Source of the DNA: Zhengella sedimenti
GTDB taxonomy: Bacteria; Pseudomonadota; Alphaproteobacteria; Rhizobiales; Rhizobiaceae
Direction: 5' to 3'
DNA: 64,000 nucleotides
Assembly (NCBI RefSeq): GCF_046506625.1
Contig: NZ_JBKFFP010000001.1
Coordinates: forward strand, 248,001 to 312,000
The notes beneath the pieces were generated by a model, which was not told the DNA's origin, ran no database searches, and saw nothing but the letters and a program-made list of their open reading frames with translations. Positions 16,244-24,774 of this stretch are shown here, piece by piece (position 1 is the first letter of the stretch; each line of letters opens with the position of its first letter). Both the position numbers and the translations under genes were made by a program.

Positions 16244-17440
16244 ATGGTTGCGGCGCGGGAGGACAAGGCCCTGACGCTGACACGCAGCCCCTATTCATGC
16301 GGGATGGTGGCGCTTGCCGAAACAGGCGGCCATCCGGATGCCTTCTGCGAGGCGATCGCCGGCGAGGCCAAGGCAATGGGCGGCGCCTTCGCATTCATCT
16401 TCCATTCGCCGCGCCTGTTCCCCGCACGCGAACTGGCAGCGTCCCTTCGCCGCCTCGCGCCCGGCGTGGCGCATGCCTGCTGCACCACGGCCGGCGAGAT
16501 CACGCCGGACGGATTGCAGGACGGGCAGGCCATCGCGATGTTGCTGCCGGCCCGCCATTTCGCCGTCGTCACGACGGTGATCGAGGACGTGACCAATGCC
16601 GGCATGGAGAGCATCACCGCCCGGGTTGAAATGGCGCGTCACGCATTGCAGCAGGCGGGCAAGCCGAAGGACGCGCACACCTTCGCCGTCTGCCTGATCG
16701 ACGGCATGTGCTATGCGGAGGAAGCCGTGACCTCCGCCATTCACTGGGGGCTCGACGACATTCCGCTGATCGGCGGTTCGGCGGGCGACGACCTCAATTT
16801 CCAGGAGACCACGATCATTCACGAGGGCCGCGTCCACAAACGGGCGGCGGTCATCGCGCTGGTGGCCACGGACGTCCCCTTCCACATCTTCAAGACCGAC
16901 AATTTCGTGCCGACGCAGAAGAAACTGGTCGTGACCGCCTCGGACCCCGACCACCGCATCGTGCACGAGCTCAATGCCGCACCCGCGGCGTCCGAATATG
17001 CCCAGGCCATCGGCATGGATCCGGAATCGCTGTCGCCTTTGTCGTTCGCCACGCATCCGGTCGTGGTGCGCGTGGGCGGCGAATATTACTGCCGCTCGAT
17101 CCAGAAGGTGAACGAGGACGGTTCGCTTTCCTTCTTCTGCGCCATCGACGACGGCGTGGTGCTGACAGTGGCCGAACCGACGGGCATGGTGGAAACGACG
17201 CGCCAGGCGTTGAGCGACGTGGCCAGGCAACTTGACGGCATCGACGTGGTGCTCGGCTTCGAGTGCACCCACCGCCGCCTCGACGCGCAGAACCGGCAGA
17301 TCATCCGCGACGTCTCTGAACTGTACCGGTCCAACAACGTCATCGGTTTCGCCACCTATGGCGAACAGTTCCGCTCCATGCATCTCAACCAGACCTTCAC
17401 GGGCGTGGCCTTCGGGTCGTTGCGCGAAGCCGCCGAGTAG
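16244..17440 (+). CDS. FIST-domain sensor protein (NosP-like)
   Basis: A 398-residue soluble protein with an N-terminal FIST domain (AMGGAFAFIFHSP, then CCTTAGEITPDGL, and IGGSAGDDLNFQ) and a C-terminal FIST_C domain (about residues 215-390, ending FATYGEQFRSMHLNQTFTGVAF). FIST proteins bind small ligands. The Pseudomonas homologue NosP is a haem protein that senses nitric oxide and is encoded next to the kinase NahK. Here the next gene, 11 bases on, is a soluble hybrid kinase of similar type, so a sensor-kinase pair is likely. The ATG at 16244 has GAGG too close to it, so the start is uncertain; a GTG near 16196 is possible. Haem or NO binding is inference. Confidence 0.82.
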   Translation: MVAAREDKALTLTRSPYSCGMVALAETGGHPDAFCEAIAGEAKAMGGAFAFIFHSPRLFPARELAASLRRLAPGVAHACCTTAGEITPDGLQDGQAIAMLLPARHFAVVTTVIEDVTNAGMESITARVEMARHALQQAGKPKDAHTFAVCLIDGMCYAEEAVTSAIHWGLDDIPLIGGSAGDDLNFQETTIIHEGRVHKRAAVIALVATDVPFHIFKTDNFVPTQKKLVVTASDPDHRIVHELNAAPAASEYAQAIGMDPESLSPLSFATHPVVVRVGGEYYCRSIQKVNEDGSLSFFCAIDDGVVLTVAEPTGMVETTRQALSDVARQLDGIDVVLGFECTHRRLDAQNRQIIRDVSELYRSNNVIGFATYGEQFRSMHLNQTFTGVAFGSLREAAE

Positions 17441-17451
17441 GCCGCCCTGCA

Positions 17452-18792
17452 ATGAACATCAACGAGATCGATGACATCGAAAGGCTGCGGCGCATCAACC
17501 AGGCGCTGATGTCGCGCGTCGAGCAATCCATGGACCAGCAGGGCAACGCCTTCTCGCTGTTCCAGACGGCCATCAACCTGGAAGGACGCATCCGCGCGCG
17601 GACGGAGGAACTGCGCGCCACGCTGCGCCGGCTGGAAAAGACGAACCAGGATCTCGTGCAGGCAAAGGAAGCCGCCGAGATCGCCAATCTTTCCAAGACG
17701 CGCTTCCTTGCCGCCGCCAGCCATGACGTGCTGCAGCCGCTCAACGCGGCGCGGCTTTCCGTCTCCGCACTCTCCGACATCCAGACAAGCGAAGAGGGTC
17801 AGACGCTGGCCCGGCAGGTGGAACGATCGCTGGAGACGATGGAGGAACTGCTGCGCACCCTGCTCGACATTTCCAAGCTCGATGCAGGCGTCGTCCGGCC
17901 GGAGATCAGGCTTGTCCCGCTCGACACCCTCTTCCAGTCGCTGCAATCGGATTTCGCGCCGCTGGCCGAACGCAAGGGGCTGCGGTTGCGCTTCCGGCCG
18001 ACAAGGCTGGCGGTGCTTTCCGACCAGGGCATGTATCGCAGGATCCTGCAGAACATCGTCTCGAACGCCATCCGCTACACCCGCAGCGGCGGCGTTTTCG
18101 TCGCCGCCCGGCCGCGCGGCGATCAGGTTCGGGTCGACGTGATCGATACGGGAACCGGCATTCCCGAGGACGAGTTCGACGCCGTGTTCGAGGAGTTCCA
18201 TCGCGGGCCGGACCTGTCCGACGACGGTTCGGGCGGACTGGGGCTCGGCCTGTCCATCGTCAAGCGCATGGTCGCCGCGCTCGACCATCCGCTGCACTTC
18301 ACCTCGGTCGTCGGAAAGGGCACGGTGTTCCGCCTGATGGCGCCGGCCGCGGCCCGGACACAGAGCGAACCCGCGGCACCGGCGGGCACCGGCGAACCGG
18401 ACCGGCCGCGCGCCTATGGCCTCGACGGGGCGCGCGTGCTGCTGGTGGAAAACGACGCCGGGGTGCGCCGCGCCATGCTGGTCCTGCTGCAGCGCTGGGG
18501 CTGCGACGTGCGCGACGGGGCCTGCCTGGCGGAGATCCTCGCCCATGTCGAGGGCGGGAAGTTCGATCCGGACATCATCATCGCCGACCAGCACCTCGAC
18601 CATGGCGATCTGGGCACGGAAGCAATCACGGAGGCGCGGCGCGTCACGCGCAAGGCGGTGCCGGCGCTCATCACCACGGCGGACTTTTCCGAGGACCTGG
18701 CCCAGGTGGCGCGCAGCGCGCACATGGAAGTGATGCGCAAGCCGGTCAAACCGGCGCAGCTTCGCGCGCTGATGGCCCACATGCTGGCCTGA
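17452..18792 (+). CDS. Soluble hybrid histidine kinase (NahK/ErcS'-like)
   Basis: A 446-residue kinase with no membrane segment. Residues 1-80 are helical or coiled coil (RARTEELRATLRRLEKTNQDL trimmed at ATLRRLEKTNQDL). The H-box is AAASHDVLQPLNAARL with the phospho-accepting His91. The ATPase domain has the N-box NIVSNAIRYTRSG, DTGTGIP and GGLGLGLSI. A C-terminal receiver begins RVLLVENDAG, with phosphoacceptor Asp379 in IIIADQHLD and the lysine in MRKPVKP. No PAS domain is present, so input probably comes from the FIST protein encoded 11 bases upstream. No separate response regulator is adjacent, so the output partner must lie elsewhere. Confidence 0.9.
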   Translation: MNINEIDDIERLRRINQALMSRVEQSMDQQGNAFSLFQTAINLEGRIRARTEELRATLRRLEKTNQDLVQAKEAAEIANLSKTRFLAAASHDVLQPLNAARLSVSALSDIQTSEEGQTLARQVERSLETMEELLRTLLDISKLDAGVVRPEIRLVPLDTLFQSLQSDFAPLAERKGLRLRFRPTRLAVLSDQGMYRRILQNIVSNAIRYTRSGGVFVAARPRGDQVRVDVIDTGTGIPEDEFDAVFEEFHRGPDLSDDGSGGLGLGLSIVKRMVAALDHPLHFTSVVGKGTVFRLMAPAAARTQSEPAAPAGTGEPDRPRAYGLDGARVLLVENDAGVRRAMLVLLQRWGCDVRDGACLAEILAHVEGGKFDPDIIIADQHLDHGDLGTEAITEARRVTRKAVPALITTADFSEDLAQVARSAHMEVMRKPVKPAQLRALMAHMLA

Positions 18793-18803
18793 ACGGCTCC
18801 GGA

Positions 18804-20000
18804 TCAGAAACCCGGCGTGAAGGAACGCGGCGCCGGGCTGACGACCTGCGGCCGGCCTTCGCGGATCTCGTAGACCGCGTAGCCGCGTTCGTTGCGGCCA
18901 TCGGGGCGGAGACGGAACAGGCCGGCATAGCCGTTGTAGCCGCCCGGCGCCTCGAGGTTCGCCAGAACAAGCGCTTGCGCCCCGCCGTTCTTCACAAGCC
19001 CCGCGACCAGCGCCACCGTGTCGTAGCCGAGCGCCATGTTGGGAACCGGTCTCTCGCCATAGGCCTGCTCGTAGCGGGTGGCGAAGCCGGCAAGGCGGGT
19101 CTGGTCGAGGTCGGCATACCATGCGCCGGCAAAGGCCGGGTCGGTCAGGTTGGCATCGGCCCACTGGCCGGATCCGAGAAACCGCTTGCCCGACAGGTCG
19201 GCGCCGGCCTCGCGCAACTGACGTGCAAAGACGCCCGGCGTGTTGCCGCCATCGGGCAGGAGAATGGCATCGGATTCGCCGATCATGGGCAAGGCGTCGG
19301 CCACGGCCTTGGCGACGGAGGCGTCGTCATAGGCATAGCGCACGGTGCCGACGAGCGCACCGCCGCCGGATTCCAGCGCTTCGCGCGCCTCGCGCTCGAC
19401 GAGAAGGCCGAATGCGCCTTCCGGAACGATGGCCGTCACGCGGCGCACGCCCTGCGTCAGGGCATGGTCCAGCGTCCGCCGGAGGATGTCGCCGGGCAGG
19501 AAGGAATTGAGATAGACGCCGCGCCTTGCGACACCGGCGTCGGAGGAAAAGGCGATCATGGTGCGCCCGCGCGGCTCCAGCACGCCGCTGACGGCAGAGA
19601 CATTACCCGAGAACAGGGGACCCAGGACGACGGCCGCGCCCTCGGCGTGTGCCTCGGCGGCGGCATCGGTGGCCGTCGTGGCGATGCCGGCGGTGTCCTT
19701 GACCACCAGTTCGACCGTGCCGGGGAAATCCTGGATGGCCAGGGCGGCGGCATTGCGGATGCCCTTGGCCACCTTGCCGGCATTGCCGGGCGCCGTCATC
19801 GGCAGCAGCATGGCGACACGGACCGGGCCGGCGCCGATTACCTCGCCGCTGGTCGGCGGCAGCGCGGACGGGGCCGTTGCAACAGGCGCCGTGGAGTCCG
19901 GCAGGGGCAGGCCTGCCGGCACGCCCTGGCAAGCGGCCAGAGCCGTCAGCGCAGCCATGCCGGCCATGCGGCGGACCGCCCGGAATATTCCTGTCTTCAT
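18804..20000 (-). CDS. LpoA-like penicillin-binding protein activator lipoprotein
   Basis: A 398-residue lipoprotein. The lipobox LAAC is near residue 24. The rest is a type 1 periplasmic binding protein fold: VRVAMLLPMTAPGNAGKVAKGI, then VVLGPLFSGNVSAVSG, then IAFSSDAGVARRGVYLNSF. In alphaproteobacteria such proteins sit next to rsmI-yraN, as here, and are annotated as penicillin-binding protein activators by likeness to the C-terminal part of E. coli LpoA. The N-terminal TPR part of LpoA is absent. It may stimulate the class A penicillin-binding protein (a candidate is encoded at 818-3013) or bind a small ligand. It ends 11 bases from the convergent kinase gene. Confidence 0.82.
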   Translation of the reverse strand: MKTGIFRAVRRMAGMAALTALAACQGVPAGLPLPDSTAPVATAPSALPPTSGEVIGAGPVRVAMLLPMTAPGNAGKVAKGIRNAAALAIQDFPGTVELVVKDTAGIATTATDAAAEAHAEGAAVVLGPLFSGNVSAVSGVLEPRGRTMIAFSSDAGVARRGVYLNSFLPGDILRRTLDHALTQGVRRVTAIVPEGAFGLLVEREAREALESGGGALVGTVRYAYDDASVAKAVADALPMIGESDAILLPDGGNTPGVFARQLREAGADLSGKRFLGSGQWADANLTDPAFAGAWYADLDQTRLAGFATRYEQAYGERPVPNMALGYDTVALVAGLVKNGGAQALVLANLEAPGGYNGYAGLFRLRPDGRNERGYAVYEIREGRPQVVSPAPRSFTPGF

Positions 20001-20076
20001 GCCTGCACCTGCCTGCCGCTGCGTGATAAAAGCGCTATCGCGCGCCTTTCATCCCTTTTGGCAACGGCATCGCACG

Positions 20077-20090
20077 GAATGCAAGCATTC
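20077..20090. promoter_or_regulatory. Perfect palindrome upstream of rsmI
   Basis: GAATGC and GCATTC flank AA in the 110-base gap between the divergent lpoA-like and rsmI genes. It could be a regulator site or chance; nothing else supports a function. Confidence 0.25.
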
Positions 20091-20110
20091 GACAGGGTTA
20101 GTAACAGGTA

Positions 20111-21040
20111 ATGACCAGCGACACCGCCACCGCAAACGGCCCGAGAGACGGCGACCGCCGCTACATGATCGGCCAGGCGGCCTTCTGTGCAAGGGCATTG
20201 CCGGCGGGCCTGCATCTCGTCGCGACGCCGATCGGCAACCTCGCAGACATCACCATCCGGGCGCTGGAAACGCTGGCCGGGGCGGATATCGTGGCTTGCG
20301 AGGACACGCGCACATCGCGCGTGCTACTGGAGCGTTACGGTATCCGGGGGCGCACCACCGCCTACCACGAGCACAATGCGGCGACGGCGGGACCGAAGCT
20401 CGTCACCGCCATGCGGGAAGGCCGTTCCGTCGCCCTCATCAGCGATGCGGGCACGCCGCTGCTGTCGGACCCGGGTTACCGGCTGGTCGAGGAAACGCTG
20501 GCCGCGGGCCTGCCGGTGACGCCGCTACCGGGCCCCTCGGCCCTGCTTGCCGCACTGACCACCTCGGGCCTGCCGACAGACGCCTTCTTCTTCGCCGGCT
20601 TCCTTCCGGTCAAGGACGGCCAGAAGCGGACACGGCTGAGCGCACTCAAGGCGGTGCCCGGCACGCTGGTCTTCTACGAATCGCCGCGCCGGCTCGCTGC
20701 GACACTGGCCGCCATGGCGGACGAATTCGGCGACCGGCCGGCTGCGGTGGCGCGCGAACTCACCAAGGCCTTCGAGGAGGTCCGCCGCGATTCGATTGGC
20801 GCGCTCGCCGCCCATTACGGTCAATCCGGTGCGCCGAAGGGAGAGATCGTGATCTGCGTCGGACCGCCCGGTCCGCCCGCCGCGCCCGAACCGGAGGATG
20901 TCGACGCGCTGCTGACAGAGCTTTCTGCCTCCATGCCGGCCTCGAAGGCAGCCGCCGAGGCAGCACGGCGGACCGGGCTTTCCAAGCAGGACCTGTTCGC
21001 CCGAATCGTCGCGCTCAAGGAAGGGCGCGGCAATGGCTGA
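20111..21040 (+). CDS. rsmI: 16S rRNA (cytidine-1402-2'-O)-methyltransferase
   Basis: A 309-residue SAM-dependent methyltransferase of the tetrapyrrole methylase fold. Conserved features are LVATPIGNLADITIRALETL, ACEDTRTSRVLL, LISDAGTPLLSDPGYRLV and PGPSALLAALTTSGL. It methylates the ribose of C1402 in the decoding centre of 16S rRNA. The C-terminal Pro/Glu linker is followed by a small helical domain (SKAAAEAARRTGLSKQDLF). The ATG at 20111 has only AGG nearby. A start at 20165 (MIGQAAFC) is possible, but rhizobial homologues also carry such an N-terminal extension. It overlaps yraN by eight bases. Confidence 0.95.
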   Translation: MTSDTATANGPRDGDRRYMIGQAAFCARALPAGLHLVATPIGNLADITIRALETLAGADIVACEDTRTSRVLLERYGIRGRTTAYHEHNAATAGPKLVTAMREGRSVALISDAGTPLLSDPGYRLVEETLAAGLPVTPLPGPSALLAALTTSGLPTDAFFFAGFLPVKDGQKRTRLSALKAVPGTLVFYESPRRLAATLAAMADEFGDRPAAVARELTKAFEEVRRDSIGALAAHYGQSGAPKGEIVICVGPPGPPAAPEPEDVDALLTELSASMPASKAAAEAARRTGLSKQDLFARIVALKEGRGNG

Positions 21041-21404
21041 GCGAAGACGTCATGCGCGGCGCTCGGCACTCCGGCGCGGGCAACGCGGCGAATGGCTGGC
21101 GGCGCTGGCCCTGATGGCGAAGGGCTACCGGATCGTGGCGCGCAACTACCGGACGCGACTGGGCGAGATCGACCTGATCGCGCGGCGCGGCGACACGGTT
21201 GCCATTGTCGAGGTGAAGGCACGCGCCAGCGAGGCGGCCGCCCATGACGCGGTCGGCAGCGAGGCGCGCAGGAGGATCGCCAATGCCGCCGACCTCTGGC
21301 TGTCGCGCCAACCGGACGCCGCGCGCCTGTCGTTGCGCTTCGACATCGTGGCCGTGACACCCGGCCGCTGGCCCCGCCACGTCGCCAATGCCTGGCAGGC
21401 CTGA
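21033..21404 (+). CDS. YraN/UPF0102 family nuclease-like protein
   Basis: A 123-residue protein of the UPF0102 (YraN) family, related to Holliday-junction-resolvase-type endonucleases. Visible family features are RRGQRGEWLAALALMAKGY, then ARNYRTRLGEIDLIARRGDTVAIVEVKARAS, shown here by its core GEIDLIARR and IVEVKAR, which supply the D, E and K of the nuclease motif. Function in the cell is unproven. The start overlaps the end of rsmI by eight bases, so the two are translationally coupled, as in many proteobacteria. Confidence 0.9.
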   Translation: MAERRRHARRSALRRGQRGEWLAALALMAKGYRIVARNYRTRLGEIDLIARRGDTVAIVEVKARASEAAAHDAVGSEARRRIANAADLWLSRQPDAARLSLRFDIVAVTPGRWPRHVANAWQA

Positions 21405-21417
21405 CCCGGCCCTCCGG

Positions 21418-22416
21418 TCAGGCCACGTCGAGCACGATCTTGCCGATGTGATTGCCCTCCTCCATGCGCTCATGCGCGCGCCAGGCCTCGGCAAGCGGGA
21501 AAATCATGTCCATGACGGGAGCGACGGCGCGGCTTTCGAGCAGCGGCCAGACACGGGCCTCCAGTTCGGCGGCAATCGTCGCCTTGAAGTGGACGGGGCG
21601 CGGACGCAGGGTCGAACCGGTATGGACAAGGCGCTTGCGCATGATCAGCGAGACGTCGGCGGTCGCCTTGGAACCATGCAGCACCGCGATCTGGACGATA
21701 CGGCCCTCCTCGGCCGCGGCGCGGTAATTCCGGTCGACATAATCGCCGCCGACCATGTCGAGGATGACATTGGCGCCCTTGCCGTCCGTCGCCTCGCGCA
21801 CGGCCTCGACGAAATCTTCCTCGCGGTAGTTGATCGCGCGGTCGGCGCCAAGCGCAAGGCAGGCGTCGCATTTCTCCTTCGAGCCGGCGGTAGCGATCAC
21901 ATAGGCGCCCGACTTCGCCGCAAGCTGGATCGCGGTGGTGCCAATGCCGGACGTGCCGCCATGGACGAGCACGGTTTCGCCCTCGTCCAGTCCGGCGCGC
22001 TGGAAGACATTATGCCAGACGGTGAAATAGGTTTCCGGAATGGCCGCGGCCTCGGTGAAGGTGTAACCGGCGGGAACCGGCAGGCAGTTGGATGCCGGCG
22101 CGATGCAGTATTCGGCATAGCCGCCACCGGGGGTTAGCGCGCAGACCCGGTCGCCAAGACGCCAGCGGGTGACGCCCTCGCCCACCGCGGCGATCTCACC
22201 GGCCACTTCAAGCCCCGGCAGATCGGAGGCGCCCGCCGGGGGCGGATAGGCGCCCTTGCGCTGCAGGACGTCGGGCCGGTTCACACCGGCCGCGGCCACC
22301 CGGATCAGCACCTCGCCTTCCCTGGGCGCGGGCACCGGCCGTTTTTCCGGCTTCAGCACCATCGGGCCGCCCGGGGTGGTGATGGCTATCGCAGTCATGG
22401 TCGCGGGCACTGTCAT
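21418..22416 (-). CDS. NAD(P)H-quinone oxidoreductase (zinc-free MDR family)
   Basis: A 332-residue medium-chain dehydrogenase/reductase of the quinone oxidoreductase (PIG3-like) group. Features are AAAGVNRPDVLQRKG, LPGLEVAGEIAAVGEGV and the NADPH-binding loop VHGGTSGIGTTAIQLA. The cysteine/histidine set of zinc alcohol dehydrogenases is missing. It probably reduces quinones or enoyl substrates with NADPH. The ATG at 22416 follows AGAGGCGACC; an ATG at 22398 is also possible. It is divergent from the DUF1192 gene across 89 bases. Confidence 0.9.
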   Translation of the reverse strand: MTVPATMTAIAITTPGGPMVLKPEKRPVPAPREGEVLIRVAAAGVNRPDVLQRKGAYPPPAGASDLPGLEVAGEIAAVGEGVTRWRLGDRVCALTPGGGYAEYCIAPASNCLPVPAGYTFTEAAAIPETYFTVWHNVFQRAGLDEGETVLVHGGTSGIGTTAIQLAAKSGAYVIATAGSKEKCDACLALGADRAINYREEDFVEAVREATDGKGANVILDMVGGDYVDRNYRAAAEEGRIVQIAVLHGSKATADVSLIMRKRLVHTGSTLRPRPVHFKATIAAELEARVWPLLESRAVAPVMDMIFPLAEAWRAHERMEEGNHIGKIVLDVA

Positions 22417-22505
22417 GGTCGCCTCTGTTCTCGCCTGGAATTGATTGTGCAGCATTGATGCATGTATTGTCATGGCGGTGAAGGCCAAGGCAAGGGAGGT
22501 GCGGC

Positions 22506-22700
22506 ATGGCAGTTTTCGATGACGACCCGGTTCGCAAGCCCGTGACGCACGCCATCGGCCAGGATCTCTCGGACCTTTCGGTGGATGAACTGGGCCACCG
22601 GATCGGCCTGCTGGAAAGCGAGATCGCGCGGCTGCGAAGCGAAATGGCCGCGAAGTCGACCACGCGCAACGCCGCGGAATCGCTGTTCCGCAAGGGCTGA
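22506..22700 (+). CDS. DUF1192 family small protein
   Basis: A 64-residue soluble protein with the DUF1192 pattern: DLSDLSVDELGHRIGLLE followed by a short coiled coil SEIARLRSEMAAK. The family is restricted mainly to alphaproteobacteria and has no known function. GGGAGGTGCGGC lies directly upstream. The neighbourhood (quinone oxidoreductase, DUF1192, MFS, DUF465, purEK) is one I recall from related genomes. Confidence 0.88.
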   Translation: MAVFDDDPVRKPVTHAIGQDLSDLSVDELGHRIGLLESEIARLRSEMAAKSTTRNAAESLFRKG

Positions 22701-22794
22701 GCGGCGGGACGGCCGGCGCGATTCCGAAAAAAGCCCGGATCGGCATGCCGTTGGCCCGCAAGATTTCCCGCACGCCCTGATTCGCAAGGTTTTC

Positions 22795-24045
22795 ATGTCC
22801 TCCCGCATCGCTCCCATCGCCGCACTCCTGCTCGGAACCGCCTTCCTGCTGGCCGGAAGCGGCTTGCACGGGCTGTTATTGCCGCTGCGCGGCCAGGCGG
22901 AGGGATTTTCAGCCTTCTCGCTCGGCCTGCTGGGAACCGGTTGGGCCGCGGGCTTCGTGGCCGGCTGCCTCTATGCGCCGCGCCTGGTGCGCAGCGTGGG
23001 CCATGTGCGCGCCTTCGCCGCCTTCGCCTCCAGTGGCGCCGTGCTGGCGCTGATGACAGGGATCGTCATCGATCCCGTTGTGTGGATCGGCCTGCGCATC
23101 TGTACCGGCTTCATCATGGCCGGAGCCTTCATGGTGATCGAGAGCTGGCTCAATGAAAAGGCCACGAACGAGTCGCGCGGGTCCATCTTCGGCCTCTACA
23201 TGATGGTCACCTATGCCTCGATCATGGCCGGCCAGCTGGGCCTGGCCGCAGGTGACGTGACGCGGCAGACACCCTTCATGGCCGCAGGCGCGCTGTTCTG
23301 CCTGGCACTGATCCCGATCGCCATGTCGACCGTGGCAAGCCCGCGGCCGCCGACCGGCGTGTCGCTGGACCTGAAATCGCTCTACGGCACTTCGCCGGTC
23401 GCCTTCGCCGGATGTTTCCTCATCGGCGTGGCCAACGGCGCCTGGGGAACGCTCGGGGCCGTCTACGGGGCGCAGGCCGGCGTGGGGACGGCGGGAATCG
23501 CGCTGATGATGAGCGTGACGGTGATCGCGGGCGCGCTGATGCAATGGCCGGCGGGCCGCATTTCGGACCGCACCGACCGGCGCATCGTGCTGCTGACGAT
23601 GGCGGGGATCGCCAGCGCCGTGGCGCTGGCCGGCTTCTTCCTGCAGTTGCGGGGTCCGGCCGCCGTCATCTCGCTGACCGGCATCTACGGGGCGATGGCC
23701 TACACGCTCTACTCGATCGCCGTGGCGCATGCCAACGACCATGCGGGCCCGGAGGATTTCGTGAAGGTGTCGGGCGGCCTGCTGCTGGTCTACGGCGCCG
23801 GCACCATGGCGGGGCCGATGCTCGGCGCATCGCTGATGGAGAGCCTGCGCCCGGAGGGCATCTTCCTCGCCACCGCCCTGGCACACGGCCTCATCGTGCC
23901 CTACACCGCCTGGCGCATGCGCCAGCGCGCCGCCGTGCCACAGGAAGAGAAGGACACGTTCCAGACGCTTCCCGTTGAGCGGGCCACGACGCCGGAAGCC
24001 TACAATCTCGACCCGCGCGGCGAGGAGGACCCGGCCGAGGCCTGA
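22795..24045 (+). CDS. MFS transporter (YcaD-like)
   Basis: A 416-residue major facilitator with about twelve hydrophobic segments, beginning IAALLLGTAFLLAGSGLHGL. The cytoplasmic loop after the second span reads APRLVRSVGHVRAFA, close to the YcaD/YfkF subgroup. The second half shows the loop WPAGRISDRTDRRIVLL. The C-terminal tail of about 40 residues is hydrophilic. Substrate is unknown. The ATG at 22795 follows AAGG by nine bases; a longer frame upstream overlaps the DUF1192 gene and looks non-coding. It ends just before a bidirectional terminator. Confidence 0.88.
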   Translation: MSSRIAPIAALLLGTAFLLAGSGLHGLLLPLRGQAEGFSAFSLGLLGTGWAAGFVAGCLYAPRLVRSVGHVRAFAAFASSGAVLALMTGIVIDPVVWIGLRICTGFIMAGAFMVIESWLNEKATNESRGSIFGLYMMVTYASIMAGQLGLAAGDVTRQTPFMAAGALFCLALIPIAMSTVASPRPPTGVSLDLKSLYGTSPVAFAGCFLIGVANGAWGTLGAVYGAQAGVGTAGIALMMSVTVIAGALMQWPAGRISDRTDRRIVLLTMAGIASAVALAGFFLQLRGPAAVISLTGIYGAMAYTLYSIAVAHANDHAGPEDFVKVSGGLLLVYGAGTMAGPMLGASLMESLRPEGIFLATALAHGLIVPYTAWRMRQRAAVPQEEKDTFQTLPVERATTPEAYNLDPRGEEDPAEA

Positions 24046-24051
24046 AACGAA

Positions 24052-24079
24052 AAACCCGCGCCCTCAAGGACGCGGGTTT
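24052..24079. terminator. Bidirectional terminator between MFS and DUF465 genes
   Basis: A perfect nine-base stem (AAACCCGCG with CGCGGGTTT) separates two convergent genes. On the minus strand it is followed by TTTTTCG, so it should end the DUF465 gene well. On the plus strand the T-run is three bases, so it may also end the MFS gene. Confidence 0.8.
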
Positions 24080-24115
24080 CAGGACGTGCCGGACCGGATT
24101 GCCGGCGCCTGGCGA

Positions 24116-24292
24116 TCAATGGCGGGTCTCGGTCTCCAGCTTCTTGATCTCATCCTTGATCTTCAGCTTGCGGCGCTTGAGCTCGACGAGTTCGAGATCA
24201 TCGACGGAGGGATGAAGCGCCATCTCGTCAATTCTCCGTTCCAGCTCGCCGTGTTTGCGATGCAGTTCCGCAAGATGCGATTCAAGGGACAT
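24116..24292 (-). CDS. DUF465/YdcH family small protein (first copy)
   Basis: A 58-residue protein read directly from the minus strand: it starts MSLESHLAELHRKHGELER, continues IDEMALHPSVDDLELVEL and ends KRRKLKIKDEIKKLETETRH. This is the typical YdcH (DUF465) helical hairpin, in which two helices pack in antiparallel. Function is unknown. It is divergent from a second DUF465 gene at 24519 and shares the 226-base gap with it. A strong terminator follows. Its length is normal for the family. Confidence 0.88.
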   Translation of the reverse strand: MSLESHLAELHRKHGELERRIDEMALHPSVDDLELVELKRRKLKIKDEIKKLETETRH

Positions 24293-24518
24293 GGCCAGCT
24301 CTCCTTCCGCTGTGTTGAACAGGGTCGCCGGGCCCGCACCGCCGCGGGCGTGTTGCCCGGTGACATGACATTACGATGACACTTTGCCAGAGACGAAAGG
24401 CGCTGTCGAATGCGTTCTGGTAGAATTCCGTTGCGCGCGAAGATATGATATGGGCCAGCCCAGCAATCAGCCGGCCTCATGTTCCATGGGTGGCCGGAAT
24501 CCAGATGGAATGACATAG

Positions 24519-24731
24519 ATGACCGGCATGTCCGAACAGGAACAGGCGGATATCCGCCTCGAATTTGCACGACTCAAGCAGGACCATGCCGATTTCGACG
24601 CCGCCATACAGGCCATGATCGCCACCGGATGCGATCCCTTGCGTATCCAGCGGATGAAAAAGAAGAAGCTGGCCCTCAAGGACCGCCTCCAGGCGCTGGA
24701 GGATTCCATCATTCCCGACATCATCGCCTGA
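24519..24731 (+). CDS. DUF465/YdcH family small protein (second copy)
   Basis: A 70-residue YdcH-type helical hairpin: QADIRLEFARLKQDHADFDAAI, given by its core FARLKQDHADFDAAI, then CDPLRIQRMKKKKLALKDRLQALE. The charged KKKKLALKDRL segment matches the second helix of the family. It lies 43 bases before purE on the same strand and may be co-transcribed with it. The start at 24519 or 24528 is open because the ribosome binding site (GGAATG) is weak. It is only distantly like the copy at 24116-24292. Confidence 0.85.
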   Translation: MTGMSEQEQADIRLEFARLKQDHADFDAAIQAMIATGCDPLRIQRMKKKKLALKDRLQALEDSIIPDIIA

Positions 24732-24774
24732 CCGCCCGCTTCCGGCGATATCCAAGCAGGAAAGACCAGACGCC

